DNA of 48,161 nucleotides, taken from NCBI RefSeq assembly GCF_030371825.1, contig NZ_JAUDDM010000014.1, one strand, 5' to 3'. The notes beneath the pieces were generated by a model, which had not been told where the DNA came from, made no database searches, and saw only the letters and a list, made by a program, of their open reading frames with translations. This document shows positions 16,636 to 26,482 of the stretch, piece after piece; positions within the stretch are counted from its first letter, which is position 1, and each line of letters starts with the position of its first letter. The stretch is from Collinsella sp944321445. GTDB lineage: Bacteria; Actinomycetota; Coriobacteriia; Coriobacteriales; Coriobacteriaceae. Made by a program: the position numbers and the translations under genes.

Positions 16636-16668
16636 CGAACACATGTCCGGGAAGATTCGCGCTAGACT
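16636..16668 (+). promoter_or_regulatory. Candidate LexA box and -10 element of uvrA
   Basis: CGAACACATGTCCG (16636-16649) matches the CGAAC-N4-GTTCG SOS box of Gram-positive bacteria with one mismatch. TAGACT at 16663-16668 could be the -10, which puts the box over the -35 region, where LexA would repress. The uvrA start is 40 bp further down. The rest of the gap (16460-16635) shows nothing else convincing. Confidence 0.5.
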
Positions 16669-16707
16669 GGAACCTCGCATGATCCATGGCTGTCCGAAAG
16701 GGTTTCC

Positions 16708-19584
<2,877 letters not shown>

Positions 19585-19595
19585 CGTGTGTATTG

Positions 19596-19623
19596 GGGCG
19601 GGGCCGCGCGGCCCCGCCCTTTT
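19596..19623 (+). terminator. Intrinsic terminator of uvrA
   Basis: A 9-bp all-GC stem (19596-19604 with 19611-19619) with a six-base loop is followed by TTTT, 11 bp after the uvrA stop. Confidence 0.9.
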
Positions 19624-19675
19624 GTATCTTTTCGGCTTCCTGCACATCGCGTCACGCCGAATGAGGGTTGCGGGC

Positions 19676-19681
19676 TACAAT
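19676..19681 (+). promoter_or_regulatory. Candidate -10 element of the first NlpC/P60 gene
   Basis: TACAAT lies 44 bp upstream of the ATG at 19726 in an otherwise empty gap after the uvrA terminator. No consensus -35 is apparent. Confidence 0.45.
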
Positions 19682-19725
19682 AATCCTTTGAACTTGCATC
19701 CGAACATTGCGGAGGATGTCGCATT

Positions 19726-20958
19726 ATGCGTATTGCTTTTTTGGGCTCGTCTCGCGCGCGCCGCGCGGTGACGGCGGGCCTTCTTGTTGCCCTCGCGGGC
19801 GCTGCTTTGCCGGTGACGGCTCTTGCCACGCCCGAGTCGGAGCTCGCCGCCGCGCGTTCCCAGCTCGAGCAGATCGGCACGGAGTACCAGCAGCTCTCGA
19901 GCGATCTCGACACGCTGCGCGCCGAGCTTGAGACCACGGTCAAGCAGGTGGAGGAGACCTCCATCGAGCTCAAAGCCTCTCAGGCCGATTTGGCGCAGGT
20001 CGTGTCGAGCGGCTACAAGGACGGCGGCCTCACGGTCGTCAAGCTCCTGTTCGGCTCCACGAACCTAAACGACATCGTTTCGGGCGTGTACTACCTGGGC
20101 AAGGTGTCCGACGCCAAGGCGGCTGCCATCGAGGAGGTCAAGGACCTGCAGGCGAGCCTCGAGGCTAAACAGGCCGAGCAGACTGCGGCGATGGACGACG
20201 CCGAACAGCGCCTGAATGAGCAGGCCGACAACCAGCAGCGCGCCATCGACCTCGTCAACTCCCTGGACGCCCAGGTGCGCGCCCAGCTGGAAACCGAGGC
20301 GCAGCAAAACGAAGCCATCGCGTCGGGCATCCAGTCGGCCGAAGACGGCGAGGCGGCGATGAGCGAGGTTGAGACGCAGCCTTCGACCACGCCCTCTACC
20401 GATCCCGCCCCCTCGACAGGTGGCGAGACGACCGAGGAGTCCGCCGAGGAGCCCAGTGCCCCGTCCGAGCCTGACTCCCAGCCGAGCACGTCCTCTCAGC
20501 CCGAAACTCCCTCTGCTCCCGCCGAGGAGCCTGAAGAGGAGGAGCCCGCCGAGGAGCCCGACCAGGCCCCGTCGGGCGGCGGTTCCACGACCGGGTCCAG
20601 CAGCGTGGGCGGCGCAGCCGTGTCCATCGCGCTGCAGTTTCAGGGCTATCCCTACACCTGGGGCGGCGCCTCGCCGGAAGAGGGCTTCGACTGCTCCGGC
20701 CTCGTTATGTATGCGTACGCACAGCTGGGCTACAGCCTGCCGCACTCGTCGAGCATGCAGTTGTCCTACATCCAGAGTCACGGCCGCTTCACCACGGATA
20801 AGTCGCAGCTCCAGTACGGCGACCTCGTCTTCTTCCCGGGCCATGTGGCCTTCTACGTGGGCAACGGCAACGTCTATGGCGCGCGTCGTCCCGGCGTGGG
20901 CGCCAGCACCTGCTCGATGAGCTACTTCGGTACGTTCTTGGGCGGCGGCAACCTCTAA
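19726..20958 (+). CDS. Secreted coiled-coil NlpC/P60 peptidoglycan endopeptidase
   Basis: A 410-residue exported hydrolase. It has a Sec signal peptide (basic start, hydrophobic run, likely cleavage after ALA near residue 35), a long N-terminal coiled coil (about 36-215) similar to the regulatory domains of PcsB/RipC/CwlO proteins, an acidic Pro/Ser/Glu/Thr-rich linker (about 215-290), and a C-terminal NlpC/P60 domain with catalytic Cys323 in FDCSGLV and His373 in GHVAFY. Such enzymes cut D-Glu to diamino-acid bonds in stem peptides, and the coiled coil usually ties activity to FtsEX-type partners; no ftsEX is in the window. GGAGG at 19711 precedes the start. Its domain order is shared with the protein at 23571. 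Confidence 0.92.
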   Translation: MRIAFLGSSRARRAVTAGLLVALAGAALPVTALATPESELAAARSQLEQIGTEYQQLSSDLDTLRAELETTVKQVEETSIELKASQADLAQVVSSGYKDGGLTVVKLLFGSTNLNDIVSGVYYLGKVSDAKAAAIEEVKDLQASLEAKQAEQTAAMDDAEQRLNEQADNQQRAIDLVNSLDAQVRAQLETEAQQNEAIASGIQSAEDGEAAMSEVETQPSTTPSTDPAPSTGGETTEESAEEPSAPSEPDSQPSTSSQPETPSAPAEEPEEEEPAEEPDQAPSGGGSTTGSSSVGGAAVSIALQFQGYPYTWGGASPEEGFDCSGLVMYAYAQLGYSLPHSSSMQLSYIQSHGRFTTDKSQLQYGDLVFFPGHVAFYVGNGNVYGARRPGVGASTCSMSYFGTFLGGGNL

Positions 20959-20982
20959 GAGGCCGCTTGATGGGAAATGCGC

Positions 20983-21013
20983 AGGGCGCGAGGGCATGCC
21001 TTCGCGCCCTTTT
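20983..21013 (+). terminator. Intrinsic terminator after the first NlpC/P60 gene
   Basis: A 12-bp stem (20983-20994 with 20999-21010; one G-U pair) with a four-base loop is followed by TTTT. TAAAAT at 21074-21079, further on, may be the -10 element of the next gene. Confidence 0.85.
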
Positions 21014-21117
21014 CTGTGCGGACTCCCCATATGGAGTGCCGGTGAATCGGTTGGGGGCGCTTTGCGGTGGCGATAAAATGACCGAATGCACGTACTCGCC
21101 GCTACCGAGAAAGGACG

Positions 21118-21618
21118 ATGAGTCCGATTTCCGCCCCCCGCATCCAGAAGACGAACGCCATGCGTGAACTCGATCGCGCCGGAGTGTCCTACACCGCGCG
21201 CACCTATGAGGTCGACGAGTCGGACCTGTCCGGCATCCACGTTGTCGAGCAGCTGGGGGAGGACCCGGACCGCGTCTTCAAGACGCTCGTCACGGTGGCG
21301 CCGACCGGCGGCCACGCCGTGTTCTGTATCCCGGTCAAGGAGAAGCTCGACCTCAAGCGCGCCGCACGGGCGGTGGGGGAGAAGTCCCTCTCTATGCTGC
21401 ATGTGCGCGACCTGGTCAAGACGACTGGCTATCAGCGCGGCGGCTGCTCGCCCGTCGGTATGCGCAAGCGCTTTGCGACCGTGATCGACGAGACGTGCAT
21501 CCTATTCGACACGATTATGGTTTCTGGCGGCCGGCGTGGCCTGCAGCTGGAGGTTGCCGTTGACGACCTTTTAGCTGCGTGCGATGCGAAGGTCGCCGAT
21601 ATCTGCGAGAGGGCTTGA
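21118..21618 (+). CDS. ybaK: YbaK/EbsC-type Cys-tRNA(Pro) deacylase
   Basis: A 166-residue protein of the YbaK/ProX editing family, which hydrolyses mischarged Cys-tRNA(Pro) in trans. Visible family blocks are the N-terminal THxY-like YTARTYEVDE, the VFKTLVT strand with the conserved Lys near residue 55, PVKEKLDLKRAA and GGCSPVGMRKRF, the glycine-rich C-terminal site. Length is normal. AAAGGA lies before the ATG at 21118. The stop is only 3 bp from the murJ start, so the two genes are probably cotranscribed although their functions are unrelated. Confidence 0.92.
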   Translation: MSPISAPRIQKTNAMRELDRAGVSYTARTYEVDESDLSGIHVVEQLGEDPDRVFKTLVTVAPTGGHAVFCIPVKEKLDLKRAARAVGEKSLSMLHVRDLVKTTGYQRGGCSPVGMRKRFATVIDETCILFDTIMVSGGRRGLQLEVAVDDLLAACDAKVADICERA

Positions 21619-21621
21619 TCG

Positions 21622-23358
21622 ATGACAGACAGCTCGAAGAACACCGGGCGGCATTTCGCCGAACCCGCGCCGCGTACCCGAACGGGCAGTCAGGCGCCTG
21701 CGGTTCGCGCTGACGCGCACGCGGAGGAGGAGACCGCGCTCAAAGACACGCGCGCGACCGAGGCGCGAGCCGAGAAGTCGTCCAACATGGTGAGCGCGCT
21801 CATCATCGTGAGCCGCATCACCGGTTTCATGCGCACGTTCATGCAGGCGTGGGCCATCGGCGCGACCATGCTCGCGAGCTGCTACACCATTGCCGACCAG
21901 CTGCCGAACGTCCTGTACGAGCTCGTCATGGGCGGCATGCTCATCACGTCGTTCCTTCCGGTCTATATCAAAGTGAAAGGCGAGCGGGGCTCCCAGGCGG
22001 CGAGCGACTACGCGTCCAACCTGCTCTCGTTCGTCATGTTCGCCATGATCATTCTGGCAGTCTTGGGCTTTGTCTTCGCGGCGCCTGTCGTGTGGACGCA
22101 GTCGGCGGGAGCTACCGAAAGCTTCGACTTCGACCTCACCGTCTGGCTGTTCCGCTGCTTCTCGGTCGAGATCGTGCTATACGCGCTGTCGTCGATCTTC
22201 TCGGGTGTCCTTAACGCCGAACGCGACTACCTGTGGAGCAACATCGCGCCCATCCTCAACAACTTCGTGATCATCACTGCGTTTTTGCTGTTCGGGCTTG
22301 CCACGCAAAACGGCATCCTCGACACGCGCCAGGCGATCATCATCCTCGCTATCGGCAACCCGCTCGGCGTTGCCATGCAGGTGCTCGTGCAGGTTCCCGC
22401 GCTGCGCCGTCACGGCATCCGCCTGCGTCCGCGCATCAACTTCCACGACCCCTACCTGCGCAATACACTGTCCATCGGCCTGCCCACGCTCGTGGTCACG
22501 CTGGTCGCCTATCCCACCAATGCGGTCATGTCGAGCTGCAACCTCTCGGTGACCGAGATTGGCCCGGCCGTCGCCTACTACGCGCGCGTGTGGTATGTGC
22601 TGCCGTTCTCCGTCTTCGCGATTCCGCTGTCCACCACGATGTTCACGGAGCTTTCGTCTTATGTGACGCAGGGGAAGATGAAGGCGTTCGTGACGAGCTT
22701 CACATCGGGCATGCGCAAGATCCTCTTCACGCTCATTCCCTTCGTGCTGTTCTTCGCGGTGTTCTCGCCGTGCCTCATCGCCGTGATCGCAAGCGGCAGC
22801 TTCACGACCGAATCCATCAGCCTCACGGCGGGCTACCTGGCGGTGCTCGCGCTCACGCTACCTTGGTACGGTCTGTCGAGCTACCTGCAAAAGGCGTGCT
22901 CCTCGCTTCTGAGCATGAAGTTCTACATGGTGGCGACCTGTTTCGCCGCGGTCGTGCAAATCGTGGTGTGCCTGGTGTTCACCCCGCTGTACGGCATCTA
23001 CGTGGTGCCCTTCAGCTCGATGCTCTATTACGGCGTCATCGACATCGGCGTGCTCATTCAGCTACGCGGCCGTTTGGGACGGCTGGGTTTCAAGTCTGTT
23101 GCGGTGTCCGTGCTGCGCGCGCTCGCCTTCGGTACCGCCGGCTCGCTTGCGGGCTGGCTCATCGTGCAGGGCGTCACAGCGGCGTTCGGCCCGTGCGTCG
23201 GCCTGGTGCGCGGCCTGCTGTACGCCATGGCGGGAGGTTTCCCTGCGCTGGCGGTGACCTTCGGCGGAGCCACGCTGCTGGGCATGTCCGATGCCCCATT
23301 CTTCGATTCCATCTTCCGCCGGCTCATTCCCGCGCGCCTGCTGCGTGCCCGCCGGTAA
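21622..23358 (+). CDS. murJ: Lipid II flippase MurJ
   Basis: A 578-residue MOP-superfamily transporter that moves lipid II to the outer membrane face for peptidoglycan assembly. About 13-14 membrane helices follow the MurJ/MviN pattern, beginning with SALIIVSRITGFMRTF and continuing with ADQLPNVLYELVMGGML (the family PN..E..GG block). The first ~58 residues are a hydrophilic, charged cytoplasmic extension rich in Glu, Ala, Arg and Thr. In some actinobacteria MurJ carries extra regulatory parts, but here the extension is N-terminal and shows no recognisable domain. GAGAGGG precedes the start. Neighbouring peptidoglycan hydrolases agree with a wall role. Confidence 0.93.
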   Translation: MTDSSKNTGRHFAEPAPRTRTGSQAPAVRADAHAEEETALKDTRATEARAEKSSNMVSALIIVSRITGFMRTFMQAWAIGATMLASCYTIADQLPNVLYELVMGGMLITSFLPVYIKVKGERGSQAASDYASNLLSFVMFAMIILAVLGFVFAAPVVWTQSAGATESFDFDLTVWLFRCFSVEIVLYALSSIFSGVLNAERDYLWSNIAPILNNFVIITAFLLFGLATQNGILDTRQAIIILAIGNPLGVAMQVLVQVPALRRHGIRLRPRINFHDPYLRNTLSIGLPTLVVTLVAYPTNAVMSSCNLSVTEIGPAVAYYARVWYVLPFSVFAIPLSTTMFTELSSYVTQGKMKAFVTSFTSGMRKILFTLIPFVLFFAVFSPCLIAVIASGSFTTESISLTAGYLAVLALTLPWYGLSSYLQKACSSLLSMKFYMVATCFAAVVQIVVCLVFTPLYGIYVVPFSSMLYYGVIDIGVLIQLRGRLGRLGFKSVAVSVLRALAFGTAGSLAGWLIVQGVTAAFGPCVGLVRGLLYAMAGGFPALAVTFGGATLLGMSDAPFFDSIFRRLIPARLLRARR

Positions 23359-23396
23359 CGCCGGCTCCGTTTGCCCTCTACAACCGACAGTCTTCG

Positions 23397-23436
23397 CGGC
23401 GTTCCGCTCTCTGAGAGGGCGGGGCGCCGTTCGGTT
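23397..23436 (+). terminator. Possible hairpin terminator after murJ
   Basis: GGCG..CCGCTCTC and GAGAG..GCGG..CGCC can fold into an interrupted stem about 40 bp after the murJ stop, followed by a weak T-rich stretch. The pairing has bulges, so this is tentative. Confidence 0.35.
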
Positions 23437-23544
23437 TGAGCGGTTACTGCGTGAACGGATTCGTCGCAACGAGACGTCCACATTGATGTGCGGGTTGTGC
23501 AAGTCGGGCCGAGTGGGCTGCATCTGCTAGAATTGGCAGAACCG

Positions 23545-23550
23545 TATACT
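23545..23550 (+). promoter_or_regulatory. Candidate -10 element of the second NlpC/P60 gene
   Basis: TATACT lies 20 bp upstream of the ATG at 23571, giving a very short leader with TAGGAGA as the ribosome binding site. No clear -35 is seen at 17 bp. Confidence 0.5.
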
Positions 23551-23570
23551 CTTATGGAGTAGGAGACGAC

Positions 23571-24953
23571 ATGCAGCTTAAACGTAGGATCTCTTGGAAA
23601 GCGGTCCCGTGTGCGCTTCTCGTGGGCGCACTGTCTTTTTCGCCCGCCGTTCCCGCCGTCGCGTTCGCCGAGACGGGGGATACCGCTGCGATCCAGTCTG
23701 AGCTCGATGCCGCGCGTACGCGCCTGAAGGAACTCACGAAGCAGCTCGAGATTGCCCAGGCGACGGTCTTTGAGACCTCCGATCAGCTCGACGAGACGAA
23801 GGCCGAGATCGAGCAGCTGAAGGCCGATATCGCCGCCAAGGAAGCCGAGCTCTCCCAGGCTCAGGCCGAGCTTTCGGATAACGTGGTTTCCAGCTACAAG
23901 AAGGGCAACGCCTCCATCGTCGAGATGCTGCTTTCCTCGCAGACCTTCAGCGAGCTCACCTCGCGCGTGTTCTATGCGAACAAGGTCTCTGCGATCTATA
24001 ACGATCAGATCGAAAGCGTTAACAACCTCATCGGCAGCCTGAACGAGCAGAAGGCGTCGCTCAGCGAGAACGAGCAGCAGCTCGAGACGCTGCTGGGCGA
24101 GCAGAAGACCGCACAGGCGAGCCTCTCTTCGTCCACGGCCGAGACCCAGTCCTATGTCGACGGCCTGTCCGATGACCTCAAGGCTGCTCTTGAGGCCGAG
24201 CGCGCCGCCGAGGCGGAGCGCCAGCGCCAGGAGGCCGAGGCCCTTGCTGCCCAGCAGCAGGCCGAGTACGAAAGCCAGCAGCAGTCCGGCGGCTCGCAGC
24301 AGGGCGGCCAGGATGCCAGCAACGATGATGACGGCGCTGCTGACAATGGCTCTGGCAACACGGGCGGCTCGTCTTCCTCGAATGGCGCCTCCACCTCTAA
24401 CGGCGGTTCGAGCAGCTCTGGCGGATCGTCCAGCGGCGGTTCCAGCTCTTCGGGCGGCTCCCATTCCTCGGGCGGCTCCAGCTCGGGCGGTAGCTCTTCT
24501 GGCGGTTCGTCCTCCTCAGGTGGCTCCAGCTCCTCGGGCGGTAGTTCCTCCTCTTCGGGCAGCAGCAGCCTGAGCTTCTCCACGCGCCAAGCCATCGTGA
24601 GCGCCGCGCGCACCCAGCTGGGTGTCTCCTACATCTTGGGCGCCTGCAACCCGGGTGTCGCCATGGACTGCTCCGGCCTCACGAGCTATGCCTACGGTTG
24701 CGTGGGCATCAGCATCCCGCATCAGTCCGGCAGGCAGTACAACATGGTCAAGGCCGCAGGCAACCTCAAGCTCAACCCGAGTTCCTATGAGGTCGGCGAC
24801 CTGGTGTTCTACGCTTCCGGTGGCAGGATCTACCACGTCGCGCTCTACATCGGCGGCGGCAACGTCATCCACGCGAACGGATACGGCTCCGGCGTCGTCA
24901 TCACGAGCGTCTACCTCGACGGCACGCCCGTCGGCGGCGGCGCTCCGGTGTAA
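23571..24953 (+). CDS. Secreted coiled-coil NlpC/P60 endopeptidase with Ser/Gly-rich linker
   Basis: A 460-residue exported hydrolase with the same plan as the protein at 19726: signal peptide (cleavage predicted near AFA, residues 30-33), long heptad-rich coiled coil (about 35-240), low-complexity linker, and a C-terminal NlpC/P60 domain with catalytic Cys367 in MDCSGLT and His in IYHVALYIGGG. The linker differs: about 60 residues of nearly pure Ser/Gly, preceded by Gln- and Asp-rich stretches. The catalytic domain is predicted to cut stem peptides in the wall. A TAGGAGA ribosome binding site and its own -10 candidate suggest a single-gene unit. Confidence 0.92.
   Translation: MQLKRRISWKAVPCALLVGALSFSPAVPAVAFAETGDTAAIQSELDAARTRLKELTKQLEIAQATVFETSDQLDETKAEIEQLKADIAAKEAELSQAQAELSDNVVSSYKKGNASIVEMLLSSQTFSELTSRVFYANKVSAIYNDQIESVNNLIGSLNEQKASLSENEQQLETLLGEQKTAQASLSSSTAETQSYVDGLSDDLKAALEAERAAEAERQRQEAEALAAQQQAEYESQQQSGGSQQGGQDASNDDDGAADNGSGNTGGSSSSNGASTSNGGSSSSGGSSSGGSSSSGGSHSSGGSSSGGSSSGGSSSSGGSSSSGGSSSSSGSSSLSFSTRQAIVSAARTQLGVSYILGACNPGVAMDCSGLTSYAYGCVGISIPHQSGRQYNMVKAAGNLKLNPSSYEVGDLVFYASGGRIYHVALYIGGGNVIHANGYGSGVVITSVYLDGTPVGGGAPV
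24385..24570 (+). repeat. Low-complexity Ser/Gly-coding repeat
   Basis: About 185 bp of loosely repeated TCx/AGC and GGC codons encode runs of SSSGG, SSGG and SHSSGG units in the linker of the NlpC/P60 protein. Codon choice within the run varies (TCC, TCT, TCG, AGC), so it is an old rather than a freshly expanded repeat, but length variation between strains is likely. Confidence 0.8.
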
Positions 24954-25056
24954 GCGCCAAGAAGAAATAGCGCGCCTGCTTCCTGCGGGCGCATAACCGC
25001 GTGCTCGGTTTCGCCATGTGCGGGCCGGGCGCGCCTATGTGAAGGGATGTATGGGT

Positions 25057-26328
25057 ATGGACATGGTGCTGAAGGACGAGCGCGAGGTCGCCGAACGTCT
25101 TGTTCCGGTGATCCTGGGCGCCGACATCCTGGGCTATTCCTATGTTCGCTGCTTCCATGAGACCTATGGGATCAACTCCATCGTGTTGGCCTCCATGAAC
25201 GTCAAGGCGACCTCGAGCAGCCGGTTTTGCGATTATCGCATCGTCGAAGGCGTGGACGATGACGAGCGCCTCATGGCGTATCTGGAGAAGCTCGGCCGCG
25301 AACTCGTCCAGCAGAACAAGGTCGGCTTGCTCGTGGGGTCGGGCGACTGGTATGCGCGCATCCTGTCCCGCAACAAGGAGCATCTGAGCCAGTGGTTCGT
25401 CGTGCCCTACATCGATTTCGATCTGCTCGATCGCCTGACGCAGAAGGAGTACTTCTACAGCCTGTGCGAGAAGCTGGATATTCCCTATCCCCGCACGTGG
25501 ACCTTTGACTGTGCGGATTCGAACGAGACCATCGACGTCAACGCGTTCACCTATCCGCTCATCGCCAAGCCGTCGAACTCGGCACGCTACCACTACGCCG
25601 AGTTCCCGGGCAAGAAGAAGATCTTCGAGATCTACGAGCCCGCAGAGCTGCAGCGCGTCTTCGATGAACTCAAGAAGTCGTGCTACGATCGCGAGCTTAT
25701 CGTCCAGGAGTTCATTCCCGGCCCGGACGACGGCCTGCGCAGCATCACGGTGTTCATGGACGAGCACAGCGAGCCGGCTATGACCTGCTCGGGTCGCGTG
25801 GTGCTCCAGGATCACGCTCCCACCGCCATCGGCAATCCGGTGTGCATCATGTCCGACCGCATCGACGGGGCTATCGAGGACGCCTGTCGCATGCTCAAGC
25901 ACGAGGGATACCGCGGCTTCGCCAACTTCGATGTCAAGTACGATCCGCGCGACGGCGTCTACAAGTTCTTCGAGGTCAACACGCGTCCGGGTCGCAACAC
26001 GTTTTATGTGAACCTTGCCGGCTCGAACTTTGTTCGCCTGCTGGTGGAGGATTTCGTGATGCATCGCAAGCTCGAGCGCCAGGACGCGACCGGTCGCTTC
26101 CTGTACGCATGCGTTCCCGCGTATGTGGTCAAGCGCTCGGTGGAGGACCCTGCGCTGCGCGCCGAGGTGCTCAAGATGTATAAGGAGGGCCTGGCGTCGT
26201 TCCCGCTGTTCTATAAAGCCGACAGCCTGGCGCATCGTTTCTGGGCGACGCTCACGTATTACAACCAGATCCCCAAGTTCAAGCGCTACTACTGGGATAC
26301 GGGCGGCAAGCAGGTCGATACCCTGTAG
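25057..26328 (+). CDS. ATP-grasp ligase, D-aspartate-ligase-like
   Basis: A 423-residue ATP-grasp enzyme. The N-terminal part (PVILGADILGYSYVRCFHE...) and the middle (WFVVPYIDFDLLDRLTQKE, EKLDIPYPRTW, PLIAKPSNSARY, ELIVQEFIPGPDD, FFEVNTRPGRN) follow the D-aspartate ligase (Aslfm-like) group, which activates D-Asp and attaches it to the diamino acid of peptidoglycan precursors as a crossbridge. Metal and ATP residues are expected in FANFDVKYD and FEVNTRPG. Specificity for D-Asp is inferred from resemblance and from sitting between wall hydrolases; other amino-acid ligations are possible. ATG 25057 is chosen because AAGGGA lies 9 bases upstream; ATG 25051, ATG 25063 and an upstream GTG at 25018 are alternatives. 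Confidence 0.75.
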   Translation: MDMVLKDEREVAERLVPVILGADILGYSYVRCFHETYGINSIVLASMNVKATSSSRFCDYRIVEGVDDDERLMAYLEKLGRELVQQNKVGLLVGSGDWYARILSRNKEHLSQWFVVPYIDFDLLDRLTQKEYFYSLCEKLDIPYPRTWTFDCADSNETIDVNAFTYPLIAKPSNSARYHYAEFPGKKKIFEIYEPAELQRVFDELKKSCYDRELIVQEFIPGPDDGLRSITVFMDEHSEPAMTCSGRVVLQDHAPTAIGNPVCIMSDRIDGAIEDACRMLKHEGYRGFANFDVKYDPRDGVYKFFEVNTRPGRNTFYVNLAGSNFVRLLVEDFVMHRKLERQDATGRFLYACVPAYVVKRSVEDPALRAEVLKMYKEGLASFPLFYKADSLAHRFWATLTYYNQIPKFKRYYWDTGGKQVDTL

Positions 26329-26355
26329 GCGTTTCCGATACTGAACGTACTCTCA

Positions 26356-26394
26356 ATCGGCCCGCGCAGCGCTTCTACCGCTGCGCGGGCCGAT
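26356..26394 (+). terminator. Strong hairpin after the ATP-grasp gene
   Basis: A perfect 16-bp GC-rich stem (26356-26371 with 26379-26394) with a seven-base loop lies about 28 bp after the stop codon. No T-run follows. TACATT at 26441-26446 may be the -10 element of the next gene. Confidence 0.7.
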
Positions 26395-26482
26395 GTGTCC
26401 GTAGAGGGGGTTTCTTTTCCGATTGATGCGCCCGCTGTGCTACATTGGCAACGATGTGCGTCGATTATGAGGAGGGATGCCC

